From the NCBI GenBank assembly GCA_037127585.1, contig JBAXYB010000005.1:1-64000 (forward strand): 64,000 nucleotides of DNA, in the 5' to 3' direction. The position numbers and the translations under genes are program-made. The notes below the pieces were generated by a model, which searched no databases, had not been told where the DNA came from, and saw only the letters and a program-made list of their open reading frames with translations. Within the stretch, counting starts at the first letter, position 1. Every line of letters starts with the position of its first letter. Origin of the DNA: CAINDI01 sp037127585 (lineage in GTDB: Bacteria > Verrucomicrobiota > Verrucomicrobiia > Palsa-1439). Below, in pieces: positions 53,246 to 62,534 of this stretch.

Positions 53246-54955
53246 ATGAACTTCTTTAACCCCATTGGAAAATTGTCGCGCGCGGCGGCGCTCGTTGATG
53301 TGGCGGTGTTGGGCGGGATCGGGGCGCTGATCTATCTGCTCATCCAAGGCGGGGAACAGTGGACGGCGGAGTACCGGCAGGCGGTGGAGATTAATCTGAG
53401 TCCGTGGGCGCTGCCACGGTATACGATGTTTTCGGTGTTTCGGAATTTTGTGGCGTATGGGTTGTCGCTGGCGTTCACGCTGGTGTTCGGCCGGCTCGCG
53501 GCGGTGAATCGGCGGACGGAGAGTGTGTTGGTGCCGGTGTTGGATATTTTGCAGAGTGTGCCGGTGTTGGGGTTTCTGCCGGGCTTGGTGCTGGGGTTGG
53601 TGGCGATCTTTCCGAAGAGTAATTTGGGGTTGGAGCTGGCGTGCATCGTGATGATGTTTACGAGTCAGGCGTGGAATATGACGTTTAGTTTTTATCAGTC
53701 GGTGAAATCGATTCCGGCGGAGATGAATGATGCTGCGAAGGCGGCCCGGCTGACGTGGTGGCAGCGGTACTTGCAATTGGAGTTGCCGGCAGGGGCGGGG
53801 GGGTTGGTGTGGAATTCGATGATGAGTATGGCCGGGGGGTGGTTCTTTTTGATGGTGTGCGAGGCGTTCACGCTGGGGAGTAATGATTTTCGGTTGCCGG
53901 GGATCGGGTCGTATATGAGCGTGGCTATCGAGAAGAATAATGTGCCGGCCATGTGTTACGGGATTTTGGCGATGTCGACGGTGATTGTGGTGTTGGATCA
54001 GTTGGTGTGGCGGCCGTTGGTGGTGTGGTCGGCGAAGTTCCGGTTTGACGAGGAGTCCGGGGAACAGCCGACGTCGCGGGTGTTGGAGTGGTATCAGTCG
54101 TCGCGGGTGTTGGCGTGGGTGAATTCGAAGGTGTGGCGCCGGTTGATTCAGCGGGTGCAGCCGAAAGTGGCGGTTGCCGGGCCGAGTTCGGCGGCGGGGG
54201 CAGGGTGGGTGGGGCGGGTTGCCGGCTGGATCGCGGTGGTGGGGGGGGCGGTCGGGTTGGTGTGGGGCGCGACGAGTTTGTGGGGATTGTTGGCGCAGTT
54301 GCAATGGGCGGACTGGCAGCATGTCGCGTGGATCACGTTGATGTCGTTTCTGCGGGTGATGGCGGCAGTGGCGGTGGGCGCAGCGTGGGCGATTCCGTTC
54401 GGGGTGTTGATCGGGACGAGTCCGCGGTTGGCGAAGGTGTTGCAGCCGGTGATTCAAGTGGTGGCATCGTTCCCGGCGCCGATGGTGTTTCCGTTGTTGC
54501 TATTATTATTTACGGCGTGCGGGATTCCGATGACGATCAGCGCGGCGTTGTTGATGTTGGCGGGGACGCAGTGGTACATCTTGTTCAATGTGATTTCAGG
54601 CGCGATGGTCATCCCGCAGGATTTGAAGGAAGCCGGCACGATGTTTCGGTTGCGCGGCCGGGAACGGTGGCGGCTGTTGATCGTGCCCGGCATCTTCTCG
54701 CAGTTGGTGGTCGGCCTAGCGACCGCAGCCGGTGGGGCGTGGAATGCGAGCATTTGCACGGAGTATGTCCGAGTCAAGGGCACCGTCATGAGCGCGGACG
54801 GACTCGGCTCGGCGATCAGTATTTGCACGGATCAAGGCAACTTCCCGCTGTTGGCCGCGACGGTCACGGCGATGGTGGTCGTGGTGGTCGGGATGAACCG
54901 GCTGGTGTGGTTGCCCTTGTACCGGCTGAGCGAACGTAAGTATTCATTGGGCTGA
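53246..54955 (+). CDS. ABC transporter permease with two fused BPD domains
   Basis: 569 residues. Two tandem permease halves (about 1-260 and 325-569), each with five or six hydrophobic helices and an EAA-type loop (SIPAEMNDAAKAARLTWWQRYLQLELP, and IPQDLKEAGTMFRLRGRERWRLLIVPG). The sequence resembles NitT/TauT-type importer permeases, normally separate subunits. No substrate-binding protein gene is adjacent. It is followed 1 nt later by its ATPase. Third positions are strongly G-rich, unlike the downstream ATPase gene. Confidence 0.85.
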   Translation: MNFFNPIGKLSRAAALVDVAVLGGIGALIYLLIQGGEQWTAEYRQAVEINLSPWALPRYTMFSVFRNFVAYGLSLAFTLVFGRLAAVNRRTESVLVPVLDILQSVPVLGFLPGLVLGLVAIFPKSNLGLELACIVMMFTSQAWNMTFSFYQSVKSIPAEMNDAAKAARLTWWQRYLQLELPAGAGGLVWNSMMSMAGGWFFLMVCEAFTLGSNDFRLPGIGSYMSVAIEKNNVPAMCYGILAMSTVIVVLDQLVWRPLVVWSAKFRFDEESGEQPTSRVLEWYQSSRVLAWVNSKVWRRLIQRVQPKVAVAGPSSAAGAGWVGRVAGWIAVVGGAVGLVWGATSLWGLLAQLQWADWQHVAWITLMSFLRVMAAVAVGAAWAIPFGVLIGTSPRLAKVLQPVIQVVASFPAPMVFPLLLLLFTACGIPMTISAALLMLAGTQWYILFNVISGAMVIPQDLKEAGTMFRLRGRERWRLLIVPGIFSQLVVGLATAAGGAWNASICTEYVRVKGTVMSADGLGSAISICTDQGNFPLLAATVTAMVVVVVGMNRLVWLPLYRLSERKYSLG

Positions 54956-54956
54956 C

Positions 54957-56306
54957 ATGGATACCGCCAATCCCATCATCTGCGAATTTCGGAATGTGAG
55001 CTTCGGGCAACACTTGCCGGGCGGACGCGAATTGCAAGTGGTCGAGAATATCAATCTCCCGATTTTGCGCGATCATATCACGGCGATCCTCGGGCCGTCG
55101 GGCTGCGGCAAGTCAACGCTCGTGCGGATCCTGGCCGGGCTGACAAAGCCGACGAGCGGGGAAGTGTTCGTGCATGGCGAAAAGTTGGTGGACTTGAACC
55201 CGGCCGTCTCATTGGTTTTTCAAAGCTTCGCGCTCTATCCGTGGTTGACGGCGGCGGAGAATATCACGATGGGGTTGAACGGGCGCGGCCGCGACGCCGG
55301 TCAGCAACGCGCCTTGGTCACGCGCGCGATTGATCGCGTCGGTATGGAAGGGTTCGAAGAAGCCTATCCGCGCGAGCTTTCCGCCGGGATGAAAAAGCGG
55401 ATCAGCTTTGCCCGCGCGCTCGTGGCGGAGCCGGAGTTGTTGGTGATGGACGAACCGTTCAGCGGTCTCGATGTTTTGGCTGCCGACAACTTGCGCACGG
55501 AAGTCATCAATCTCTGGCAAGATTCCTCGATTGATCCCAGCAGCGTTTTGATGGTGACGAACAATATCAATGAAGCCGTTTATATGGCGACGCGCATCGT
55601 TGTAATGGGGAGCCACCCCGGCCAGATTCGCACCGTGCTCGAGAATCCGTTGCCCTATCCCCGCGAATCACACGACCCGTTGTTCATCGCGATGGCCGAC
55701 CGGATCCACGACATTCTGACGATGGCGCTGATTCCGGATGAGCCGGTCGCGTCGCCGTCGACGGTGCCGGTCGTGGCGGTGGTGCCGCGCGCGCCACGGT
55801 TCGAGGCGTTCCCGAACGTCAGCCCCGGTGAGATCGCCGGTTTGTTGGAACGCTTGGAAGCGGATGGCGGCTCAGCGGACATGTTTGATCTCTCGGTGGC
55901 GATCGGGAAAGAATTCGGCAAGCTCCTTGCCGTAGTGAAAGCGGCCGAGCTGTTGGATTTCGTCGACACGCCGAAACACATGGTCGCTCTCGCGCCCGGT
56001 GGCCGGCAATATCTGGAAGCGACGCTCAACGAGCGCAAACGGATCCTCAACCAACAACTCCGCAAGTTGCATCTCTTCGAGCGCGTCCTGCTGCTACTCA
56101 ACACGCAAGAAGGCAAGACCGTGGCGGAAGACTTGGTGCTGGAGGAGTTGGCGGTGTGGTTGCCGAGCCAGCGGCCCACGACGATGTTGCGCACGATCGT
56201 CCGCTGGGGCCGGTATGCCGAGCTGCTCGGTTACAACGCCAACGAGCGGCGGATCTATCTCGATGTCGAGAGTACGTCCGGGCCGGCCAGTGGTAGTGCA
56301 ACCTGA
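54957..56306 (+). CDS. ABC ATPase with C-terminal AAA-associated domain
   Basis: 449 residues. Residues 1-260 form an NitT/TauT-type ATPase: Walker A GPSGCGKS (about 45-52), Q-loop VFQSFALYPWLTAAENI, a signature ELSAGMKKRISFARAL and Walker B LLVMDEPFSGLD. A Pro/Val linker precedes a helical C-terminal domain (about 280-440, AAA-associated) seen in some nitrate/bicarbonate-type systems, likely regulatory. Substrate unknown. Confidence 0.88.
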   Translation: MDTANPIICEFRNVSFGQHLPGGRELQVVENINLPILRDHITAILGPSGCGKSTLVRILAGLTKPTSGEVFVHGEKLVDLNPAVSLVFQSFALYPWLTAAENITMGLNGRGRDAGQQRALVTRAIDRVGMEGFEEAYPRELSAGMKKRISFARALVAEPELLVMDEPFSGLDVLAADNLRTEVINLWQDSSIDPSSVLMVTNNINEAVYMATRIVVMGSHPGQIRTVLENPLPYPRESHDPLFIAMADRIHDILTMALIPDEPVASPSTVPVVAVVPRAPRFEAFPNVSPGEIAGLLERLEADGGSADMFDLSVAIGKEFGKLLAVVKAAELLDFVDTPKHMVALAPGGRQYLEATLNERKRILNQQLRKLHLFERVLLLLNTQEGKTVAEDLVLEELAVWLPSQRPTTMLRTIVRWGRYAELLGYNANERRIYLDVESTSGPASGSAT

Positions 56307-56324
56307 GTTCGTGGTTGGAAACTA

Positions 56325-56387
56325 GTGGCACAGGCGTCCCTGCCTGTGGTTGGCGTCGATTCGCACAGGCAGGGACGCCTGTGCCAC
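56325..56387. repeat. REPIN-like doublet, GTGG family, perfect
   Basis: GTGGCACAGGCGTCCCTGCC (and the following TGTG, 56325-56348) recurs exactly inverted at 56364-56387 with 15 bp between. Each arm itself is a GTGG head plus CACAGGC/GCCTGTG hairpin. Confidence 0.75.
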
Positions 56388-56436
56388 CAAACTTCCTAGC
56401 GATGAGAAGCAATTTCAAAACACGCTCTAAAAAGCT

Positions 56437-56467
56437 GAGAAGCCGAGCTTTGGGGTCTCGGCTTCTC
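56437..56467 (+). terminator. terminator-like hairpin after the ABC pair
   Basis: GAGAAGCCGAG pairs perfectly with CTCGGCTTCTC around a 9-nt loop. No long T-tract follows. The rest of 56468-56664 holds nothing I can assign. Confidence 0.5.
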
Positions 56468-56664
56468 TTACGAGTCGGTCGGCGTTGGAGAAACGCGGCC
56501 GACGAGGTATGGTGTGGTATAGGGTGAGTGCTTATTTAGCAGGGTCGGTGCCAACCGCCTGAACTGGCGGAAATCGGCAAGCTCAGCCCTGCCGCTGTTC
56601 AATTTTGCGAAACTCAGCACCCGGTATCGCTCATTTTTGTGAATTTTTGTGGCCGAGACTGCGC

Positions 56665-56693
56665 TTGACGGAGGCGGAGCCATCTCATACGGT
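56665..56693 (+). promoter_or_regulatory. tig-clpP-clpX promoter
   Basis: TTGACG at 56665 and TACGGT at 56688 are 17 bp apart. The 32-nt leader contains ACGGAGAA 9-16 nt before the ATG, a conventional ribosome site. Confidence 0.65.
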
Positions 56694-56725
56694 GAGCGAC
56701 TCAAATCACGGAGAACTATTGCCAT

Positions 56726-58033
56726 ATGCCAGTTACCATTGAAAATGTTGCCCCCTGTCGCCAGAAACTGCGAATCGAAGTCGATGCGGCTAAAGTTGCC
56801 GGCGTTCGCGCTGAACTGCTTCAGGAGTTTCGCAAACAAGCCAATATCCCCGGCTTTCGTCTCGGGAAAGCCCCCGAGCCGATGGTCGAGAAACGCTACG
56901 CCAAACAACTCGATGACGAAGTCCGGCAACGCGTCATACCGGACGGTTACCGGGAGGCGGTTGCCGAACAGAAACTGCGCGTCGTCGGCCAACCCCAAAT
57001 CGAAGCCGTCGACTACTTGCCCGGTAAGCCGCTCGTCTTCACAGCGGCGGTGGACACGGCACCGGATTTTAAGTTGCCGGAATACAAAGGGATTGCGGTC
57101 ACCAAGAAAGACCAGCCGGTGGCCGACGAGGAGATCACCAAGACCATCGACAGTCTCCGCGAGCAGCAAGCTGATTTTACCGATGTGACCGGCCGGGGCG
57201 TGCAGACCGGCGATTTCGCGATCATCAATTATACCGGCGTGTGCGACGGCAAGCCGATCTCGGAACTCGCGGCGGATGCGAAGACGTTGGGCGAGCATAA
57301 AGATTTCTGGTTGCTCATCGCGGCGGATTCATTCCTGCCGGGGTTTGGCGAGCAACTGGTCGGGACCGTCGTGGGCGAGAAGAAGCAGGTGCTGATTGAT
57401 TTTGCCGCCGACTTCGCCGTGGCGCCTTTGGCCGGCAAGAAGGCGACTTATTTTGTCGACGTGACGGCGATCAAGGAGAAGAAACTACCGGAGTTGACCG
57501 ACGAGTTCGCCAAGAAGATTGGCGCGGACACGGTCGCGAAGTTGACCAGTGAAGTTCGGAAGGGATTGGAAGCGGAACGCGAGAACGCCAGCAAAGGTGA
57601 AGTGCGGAAACAGATTGTCGAGCACTTGCTCAGCAAGGTGGAGTTTGATCTGCCGAAATCGCTCGTGGAGCAGGAGACCCGCAGCATCGTGTACGAGTTG
57701 GTTCAGGAAAACAGCCGGCGCGGCGTGCCGAAGGAATCTTTGGAGCAGAAGAAGGACGAGATCATGGGCTTCGCCTCGCAAAACGCAGTGGAACGCATTC
57801 GCACGTCGTTCATCCTCGACGCCATTGCGCAGGCGGAGAAGATCACCGTCACCGAAGCCGAGATGGAAGAGCGTCTCGCGTCCCTCGCGGCCCGGTACCG
57901 GGTCACGCCGGACAAGCTGAAGGCGCAGTTGGACGAACGCGGTGGGCTGGGAGAGATCGAGGAGCAAATCCTCGTCGGCAAGACCCTTGATTTCCTCATC
58001 GCCAATGCTAAGGTCGAAACACTGAAAGCCTGA
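56726..58033 (+). CDS. tig: trigger factor
   Basis: 435 residues. Ribosome-bound chaperone and prolyl isomerase. The N-terminal ribosome-binding domain has IPGFRLGKAPEPMVEKRY, near the GFRxGKxP signature. The FKBP-like domain (about 150-245) has GDFAIINYTGVCDGKPI and LPGFGEQLVGTVVGEKK. The helical C-terminal chaperone domain follows. Length is usual. It is 7 bp upstream of clpP, as in many bacteria, so client delivery and proteolysis are coregulated. Confidence 0.96.
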   Translation: MPVTIENVAPCRQKLRIEVDAAKVAGVRAELLQEFRKQANIPGFRLGKAPEPMVEKRYAKQLDDEVRQRVIPDGYREAVAEQKLRVVGQPQIEAVDYLPGKPLVFTAAVDTAPDFKLPEYKGIAVTKKDQPVADEEITKTIDSLREQQADFTDVTGRGVQTGDFAIINYTGVCDGKPISELAADAKTLGEHKDFWLLIAADSFLPGFGEQLVGTVVGEKKQVLIDFAADFAVAPLAGKKATYFVDVTAIKEKKLPELTDEFAKKIGADTVAKLTSEVRKGLEAERENASKGEVRKQIVEHLLSKVEFDLPKSLVEQETRSIVYELVQENSRRGVPKESLEQKKDEIMGFASQNAVERIRTSFILDAIAQAEKITVTEAEMEERLASLAARYRVTPDKLKAQLDERGGLGEIEEQILVGKTLDFLIANAKVETLKA

Positions 58034-58040
58034 TAATTTT

Positions 58041-58664
58041 ATGGAAAAAGCACAATACGCCCCGTACGTCGTCGAGCAGACCGGTCGCGGTGAACGCGTC
58101 ATGGACATCTTCTCGCGGCTTCTCAAAGACCGGATCGTTTTCATCGGCACCGCCATCGATGATAACGTCGGCAACATCATCACCGCGCAGTTGCTGCACT
58201 TGCAGAGTGAAGATTCGACCAAGGACATCAACATCTACATTAACTCCCCGGGCGGCTCCGTGACCGCTGGCTTGGCGATTTACGACACGATGCAATTCCT
58301 GAAATGCGATGTGAACACCTACTGTCTCGGCCAAGCCGCGAGCATGGGCGCGGTGTTGCTCGCCGCCGGCACGAAGGGCAAACGCTTCGGCCTGCCGAAC
58401 GCTCGCATCATGATCCACCAGCCGTGGGGCGGCTTCCAAGGCCAAGCGTCGGACATCGCCATCCAGGCGAAAGAGACGTTGCGGATCAAAGATCGCCTGA
58501 ATGAAATTCTGTCGCTCCATACCGGCCAGCCGCTTGAAAACATCGTTCGTGATAGCGATCGCGACTTCTTCATGTCCTCCGCCGAAGCCCGCGACTACGG
58601 TCTCATTGATGAAGTGGTGAAATCCCGCCGCGACATTGACAAGAAAGTGGAAAAGCCGGCGTAG
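58041..58664 (+). CDS. clpP: ATP-dependent Clp protease proteolytic subunit
   Basis: 207 residues. The catalytic triad is Ser101 (CLGQAASMGAV), His126 (IMIHQPWGG) and Asp175 (DRDFFMSS), in the usual spacing. It forms the tetradecameric chamber used by ClpX (next gene) and ClpC (23126). Confidence 0.97.
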   Translation: MEKAQYAPYVVEQTGRGERVMDIFSRLLKDRIVFIGTAIDDNVGNIITAQLLHLQSEDSTKDINIYINSPGGSVTAGLAIYDTMQFLKCDVNTYCLGQAASMGAVLLAAGTKGKRFGLPNARIMIHQPWGGFQGQASDIAIQAKETLRIKDRLNEILSLHTGQPLENIVRDSDRDFFMSSAEARDYGLIDEVVKSRRDIDKKVEKPA

Positions 58665-58670
58665 GAACAA

Positions 58671-59936
58671 ATGGCGCGCCCGACCAATCTGACCATGTGC
58701 AGCTTCTGTGGGAAGACCCACGGCGAAGTGCGCAAACTCATTGCTGGGCCGGGCGTTTACATTTGCGACAACTGCATCACCGTCTGCAAAAGCATCCTCG
58801 ACAAGGAACTCGGCCAGCCCCCACCCAAGAAGACCGGCTTGCGGAACAATGTTCCCAAACCGGCCGAGATCAAACAGCAGCTCGACCAATACGTCATCGG
58901 TCAGGAACGCGCCAAAAAATCCATCGCGGTCGCCGTTCACAATCATTACAAGCGGATTCAGCAGGACAGCGCGCACCCGAACTTCGAAGCCCACCGGGAT
59001 GTTGAGATCGAGAAAAGCAACATCCTGATGATCGGCCCCACCGGCTCCGGCAAAACGCTGCTCGCCCGGACCTTGGCCCGGGAACTCAATGTGCCATTCT
59101 GTATTGCTGACGCCACGACGTTGACCGAAGCCGGTTACGTCGGTGAAGACGTGGAGAACATCATCCTTCGGTTGCTCCAAGCCGCCGACTACGACGTCAA
59201 GCGCGCCGAACTCGGCATCGTCTACATCGACGAGATCGACAAGATCGGCCGCAAAGCGGATTCCCCGAGCATCACCCGCGATGTTTCCGGCGAAGGCGTC
59301 CAACAAGCGCTCCTCAAGATTCTCGAAGGCACCACCTGCAATGTCCCGCCCCAAGGTGGCCGGAAACATCCGCATCAGGAATACATTCAGGTCAACACCG
59401 AACACATTCTCTTCATCTGCGGCGGCGCCTTCATCGGTCTCGACAAGATCGTGGCGCGCCGGGTTGGCGAACACGCCCTTGGCTTTCAGCCTGCCGGCGA
59501 GGCGCTCTCACCGTCCAAACGCGAGTCCGTGCTCGAACATTGCGAACCGGAAGATCTCCTGCAATTTGGCATGATCCCTGAGTTCGTCGGGCGCTTGCCG
59601 GTTGTTTCCATTCTCAGCGAACTGACCGAGTCGGAGCTCATCGAGATTCTCACCGAGACCAAGAACGCGATGCTCAAGCAGTACAGCAAGCTCTTCGCGA
59701 TGGAAGGCGTCAGCCTCAATTTCACCAAGGACGCCCAGCAAGCTCTGGCCGAAGCGGCGCTCAAGAAAGGCACCGGTGCCCGCGCGCTCCGGTCGCTGCT
59801 GGAAAAGCTGATGATGGAATTGATGTACGAGATTCCGAGCCGGGACGACATCGCCGAAGTCACGATCAACCGCGCCGTTGTCGAAGGAACGCGCGAGCCA
59901 ATCATCCGCAAGAAGCAGGCGAAAAACGCGGCGTAG
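58671..59936 (+). CDS. clpX: Clp unfoldase ClpX
   Basis: 421 residues. An N-terminal zinc-binding domain with CSFCGKTH and CDNC (about 8-40), then AAA+ core with Walker A GPTGSGKT (about 120-127), Walker B VYIDEIDKI, sensor motifs and a ClpP-binding IGF-type loop region. It lies 6 bp after clpP. The stop codon is followed at once by a REPIN. Confidence 0.97.
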   Translation: MARPTNLTMCSFCGKTHGEVRKLIAGPGVYICDNCITVCKSILDKELGQPPPKKTGLRNNVPKPAEIKQQLDQYVIGQERAKKSIAVAVHNHYKRIQQDSAHPNFEAHRDVEIEKSNILMIGPTGSGKTLLARTLARELNVPFCIADATTLTEAGYVGEDVENIILRLLQAADYDVKRAELGIVYIDEIDKIGRKADSPSITRDVSGEGVQQALLKILEGTTCNVPPQGGRKHPHQEYIQVNTEHILFICGGAFIGLDKIVARRVGEHALGFQPAGEALSPSKRESVLEHCEPEDLLQFGMIPEFVGRLPVVSILSELTESELIEILTETKNAMLKQYSKLFAMEGVSLNFTKDAQQALAEAALKKGTGARALRSLLEKLMMELMYEIPSRDDIAEVTINRAVVEGTREPIIRKKQAKNAA

Positions 59937-59938
59937 GT

Positions 59939-59999
59939 GTAGCCACGCCTCTCTGAGGCGTGCATCCCCAGTCGGCGCGGCTCACAGAGCCGCGGCTAC
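59939..59999. repeat. REPIN-like doublet, GTAG family, between clpX and the mutarotase
   Basis: GTAG plus CACGCCTC-TCT-GAGGCGTG, then an inverted arm CGCGGCTC-ACA-GAGCCGCG ending in CTAC (59976-59999). The right arm supplies the last codons and stop of the mutarotase gene on the minus strand. Confidence 0.75.
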
Positions 60000-60812
60000 A
60001 CTGATCGTCTGTCGGATCACGTGCGACTTCCCGGGCGCAAGACTCACCGCGTGAGCGCGCGCGTTGACCGCTTCGATGCAGACCATTCCCGGCCATTCCT
60101 CATCCCCGAAGTCCGGCATGGCTTGCGCCTTCGCGATCCACGGATTCCACACCACCGTGCAATCCGACCCGGTCTTCTCCACGATAATCCGCCGCTGCCA
60201 GCCGGGATCGTGGAGCACGCACGTGGACCGCGTGTTGAGATAAAACCGGTCAGTCTCGCGGGTGAATTGAATTGGCTCACTCCCGTCGGTTTCGCCGATC
60301 TTGCTGTCGTACGCCGCATTCTCCAACCCGGTCACCGTGCAGTGCCGGCAATCGCTCACGGCGAAGTAGGTGTGTAATGCTTCATCGAATTGCACCGGCG
60401 TGGTGCCGGTGTTTAGCACCTCTAACTCCATCGTCAGCGTCGTGCCGATAGTGACACGGTACGAGAGCCGGCAACCGGCTGCGGTCGTACCGAAGACGAG
60501 GCGGTCTTCAGTCACACTTTCTAATTCCCAATCCACGAGCCGGACCAGCCCGTGCGCTGGCCCGGTCGGATGCGGCCCAAACCAGGGAAAGATGACCGGC
60601 ACACCGCCGCGAATTGGCTTACCGGGTTCGTACGAACTCTTCGCGCTCATGAACAAGACGGGCCGTTGTCCGCGCGGCTGAAACGTCGCGACTTGGGCGC
60701 CGTGGAGATAAATAATTGCCTCGGCGTGCCGGTTAGTCACGACAGCGCGAGTGAAGCCGCCGGCACCGGTCTCAAACTCGACGACGTTCGGAATGCGATG
60801 AAGACTTTGCAT
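59982..60812 (-). CDS. D-hexose-6-phosphate mutarotase / aldose 1-epimerase-like
   Basis: 276 residues. It interconverts sugar anomers. Conserved parts are GGVPVIFPWFGPH with HGLVRLVDWEL (catalytic His), DEALHTYFAVSD, and GMVCIEAVNAR with a catalytic Glu, the YeaD-type pattern. The last five residues (VAAAL) and stop come from a REP palindrome, so the native C-terminus was probably replaced or extended. It follows the carbamoyltransferase by 6 bp on the same strand. Confidence 0.9.
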   Translation of the reverse strand: MQSLHRIPNVVEFETGAGGFTRAVVTNRHAEAIIYLHGAQVATFQPRGQRPVLFMSAKSSYEPGKPIRGGVPVIFPWFGPHPTGPAHGLVRLVDWELESVTEDRLVFGTTAAGCRLSYRVTIGTTLTMELEVLNTGTTPVQFDEALHTYFAVSDCRHCTVTGLENAAYDSKIGETDGSEPIQFTRETDRFYLNTRSTCVLHDPGWQRRIIVEKTGSDCTVVWNPWIAKAQAMPDFGDEEWPGMVCIEAVNARAHAVSLAPGKSHVIRQTISVAAAL

Positions 60813-60818
60813 GGGAGG

Positions 60819-62534
60819 TTATTTCTTCACCAGGAAATCGCCGATCGCGAGATTTTGCAGATCGCTGCCGTAAAACATATTGAGCGCGTCTTCCGGCGAG
60901 CACACCATCGGCTCGCCGCGCCGGTTGAGGGACGTGTTCAGGAGACACGGGATGCCGGTCTTGGCTTGGAAACGCGTCAGGAGTTCGTAGTACCGGCGAT
61001 TGCTTTGGGCGGTGACGATTTGCGGACGCGCGGTGCCGTCTTCATGAACCACCTCGGGGATCTTGGATTTCCATTTCTCGGCGACGTCGAAGGTGAAGGT
61101 CATGTACGGCGAGGGGTGCCGGGTTTGGAGAATGTCCGGCGCGACCGTGTCGAGGATGGAGGGACAGAACGGCCGCCAGCGTTCCCGGTATTTGATCTGG
61201 GCGTTGATCATGTCGGCAACGCCGCGGCTGGAGGGGTTGCCGAGGATGCTACGGTTGCCGAGGGAGCGCGGGCCAAATTCCATGCGCCCTTGAAACCACG
61301 CGACGACTTCGCCGGCGGCCAACAAGTCACTCGCGGTTTCCGTGATGGAAGAGACTTTCTCGTACCGGACCCCGCGTTTGTCCAACGCGGCTTCGATCTC
61401 TGCGTTCGTGTATTCCGGGCCGAGATAGGCGTGGGTCATTGGCTGAATCGTGTCGCCAAACTGATTCGCTGCAAATGTGGCCGCGCCGAGCGCAGACCCG
61501 GCATCGCTGGCGGCAGGTTGGACGAAGAGTTCGCCGTCGGGTTTGATGGCGTCAACGATGCGTTGATTGCATTTCACGTTCAACGCCACGCCGCCGGCGT
61601 AGCAGACGCGACCGAAGCGCTTGATGTAGTCGCCGAGATAATTTTTCATCAACGCCAAGACGACTTGCTCCAGCGTCTTTTGCACGGCGGCGGCGATGTG
61701 GACATACGGTTCGTCGATCTCGTCGCCCTGCCGGGCGGTACCCCACAAGTCGATGAGCCGCTGCGAAAAGTATGTGCCTTTGCCGTCGCGCTTGTACCGG
61801 CGCCAGCCGATGCAGTTGACGAGTTTGGTGTTGATCTTGAACCCGGTCGGAGTCCAGTTGAGCAGCGCTTTAACGTCGAATTTCGCGGCGTCGCCGTATG
61901 GGGCCATGCCCATGACTTTGAATTCGCCGTCGAGCATTTCGAAACCGAGAAACTCCGTCACCGCGCCGTACATGCCGCCGAGTGAATCGGGGGCGAAGAA
62001 TTCTTTGACGCAATGAATCTTGCCGGCTTGGCCGTAGCCGAACCACGTGGTGCAGTATTCGCCGACGCCGTCGATGCTCATGATGGCGGAGTCCGTGTAG
62101 CCGGAGACGTGATAGGCGCTCGACGCATGCGCGAGGTGGTGTTCGACCGGGACGAACTTGATTCGCTCCGGGTCGATCCCGATTTTGCGGAGCATTTCAA
62201 AAACGCTTTGGACGTTGCGCCGGTAGCGCCGGTTGCCGTTGACCAACGCGGTGAAAGCGCGGTCGGGCGCGTACAGATGCCGGAGCGCGTAGTGCCAGCG
62301 AGCAGGGCCGAAGAGGCTGATCGGCGCGAACGGATAGGCGACGGCTTGGACATCGCCCGGCTTCAGGCCGGCGTGCGCGAGGCAAAACTGCGCGGCGATT
62401 TCTGCTTGTTTGCCTTTCGCGTGTTTATCCCGGAGAAACCGTTCTTCTTCCGCGGCGGCCACGACGCGGCCGTCCACGCACAGCGCCGCGGCCGGGTCAT
62501 GGCCCACGGCGCCGCCGAGTCCGAGGACGACCAC
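60819..62534 (-). CDS. NodU/CmcH-type carbamoyltransferase
   Basis: 571 residues from a GTG that overlaps the stop of the methyltransferase. N-terminal Kae1-like domain with EEERFLRDKHAKG, the metal/active-site VEHHLAHASSAYHVSGY, SIDGVGEYCTTWFGYG and YAGGVALNVKCNQRIV. The C-terminal YrdC-like domain has QGRMEFGPRSLGNRSIL. Such enzymes carbamoylate hydroxyls of sugars or antibiotics. With a methyltransferase and a sulfotransferase upstream it likely decorates a glycan. Confidence 0.92.
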   Translation of the reverse strand: MVVLGLGGAVGHDPAAALCVDGRVVAAAEEERFLRDKHAKGKQAEIAAQFCLAHAGLKPGDVQAVAYPFAPISLFGPARWHYALRHLYAPDRAFTALVNGNRRYRRNVQSVFEMLRKIGIDPERIKFVPVEHHLAHASSAYHVSGYTDSAIMSIDGVGEYCTTWFGYGQAGKIHCVKEFFAPDSLGGMYGAVTEFLGFEMLDGEFKVMGMAPYGDAAKFDVKALLNWTPTGFKINTKLVNCIGWRRYKRDGKGTYFSQRLIDLWGTARQGDEIDEPYVHIAAAVQKTLEQVVLALMKNYLGDYIKRFGRVCYAGGVALNVKCNQRIVDAIKPDGELFVQPAASDAGSALGAATFAANQFGDTIQPMTHAYLGPEYTNAEIEAALDKRGVRYEKVSSITETASDLLAAGEVVAWFQGRMEFGPRSLGNRSILGNPSSRGVADMINAQIKYRERWRPFCPSILDTVAPDILQTRHPSPYMTFTFDVAEKWKSKIPEVVHEDGTARPQIVTAQSNRRYYELLTRFQAKTGIPCLLNTSLNRRGEPMVCSPEDALNMFYGSDLQNLAIGDFLVKK

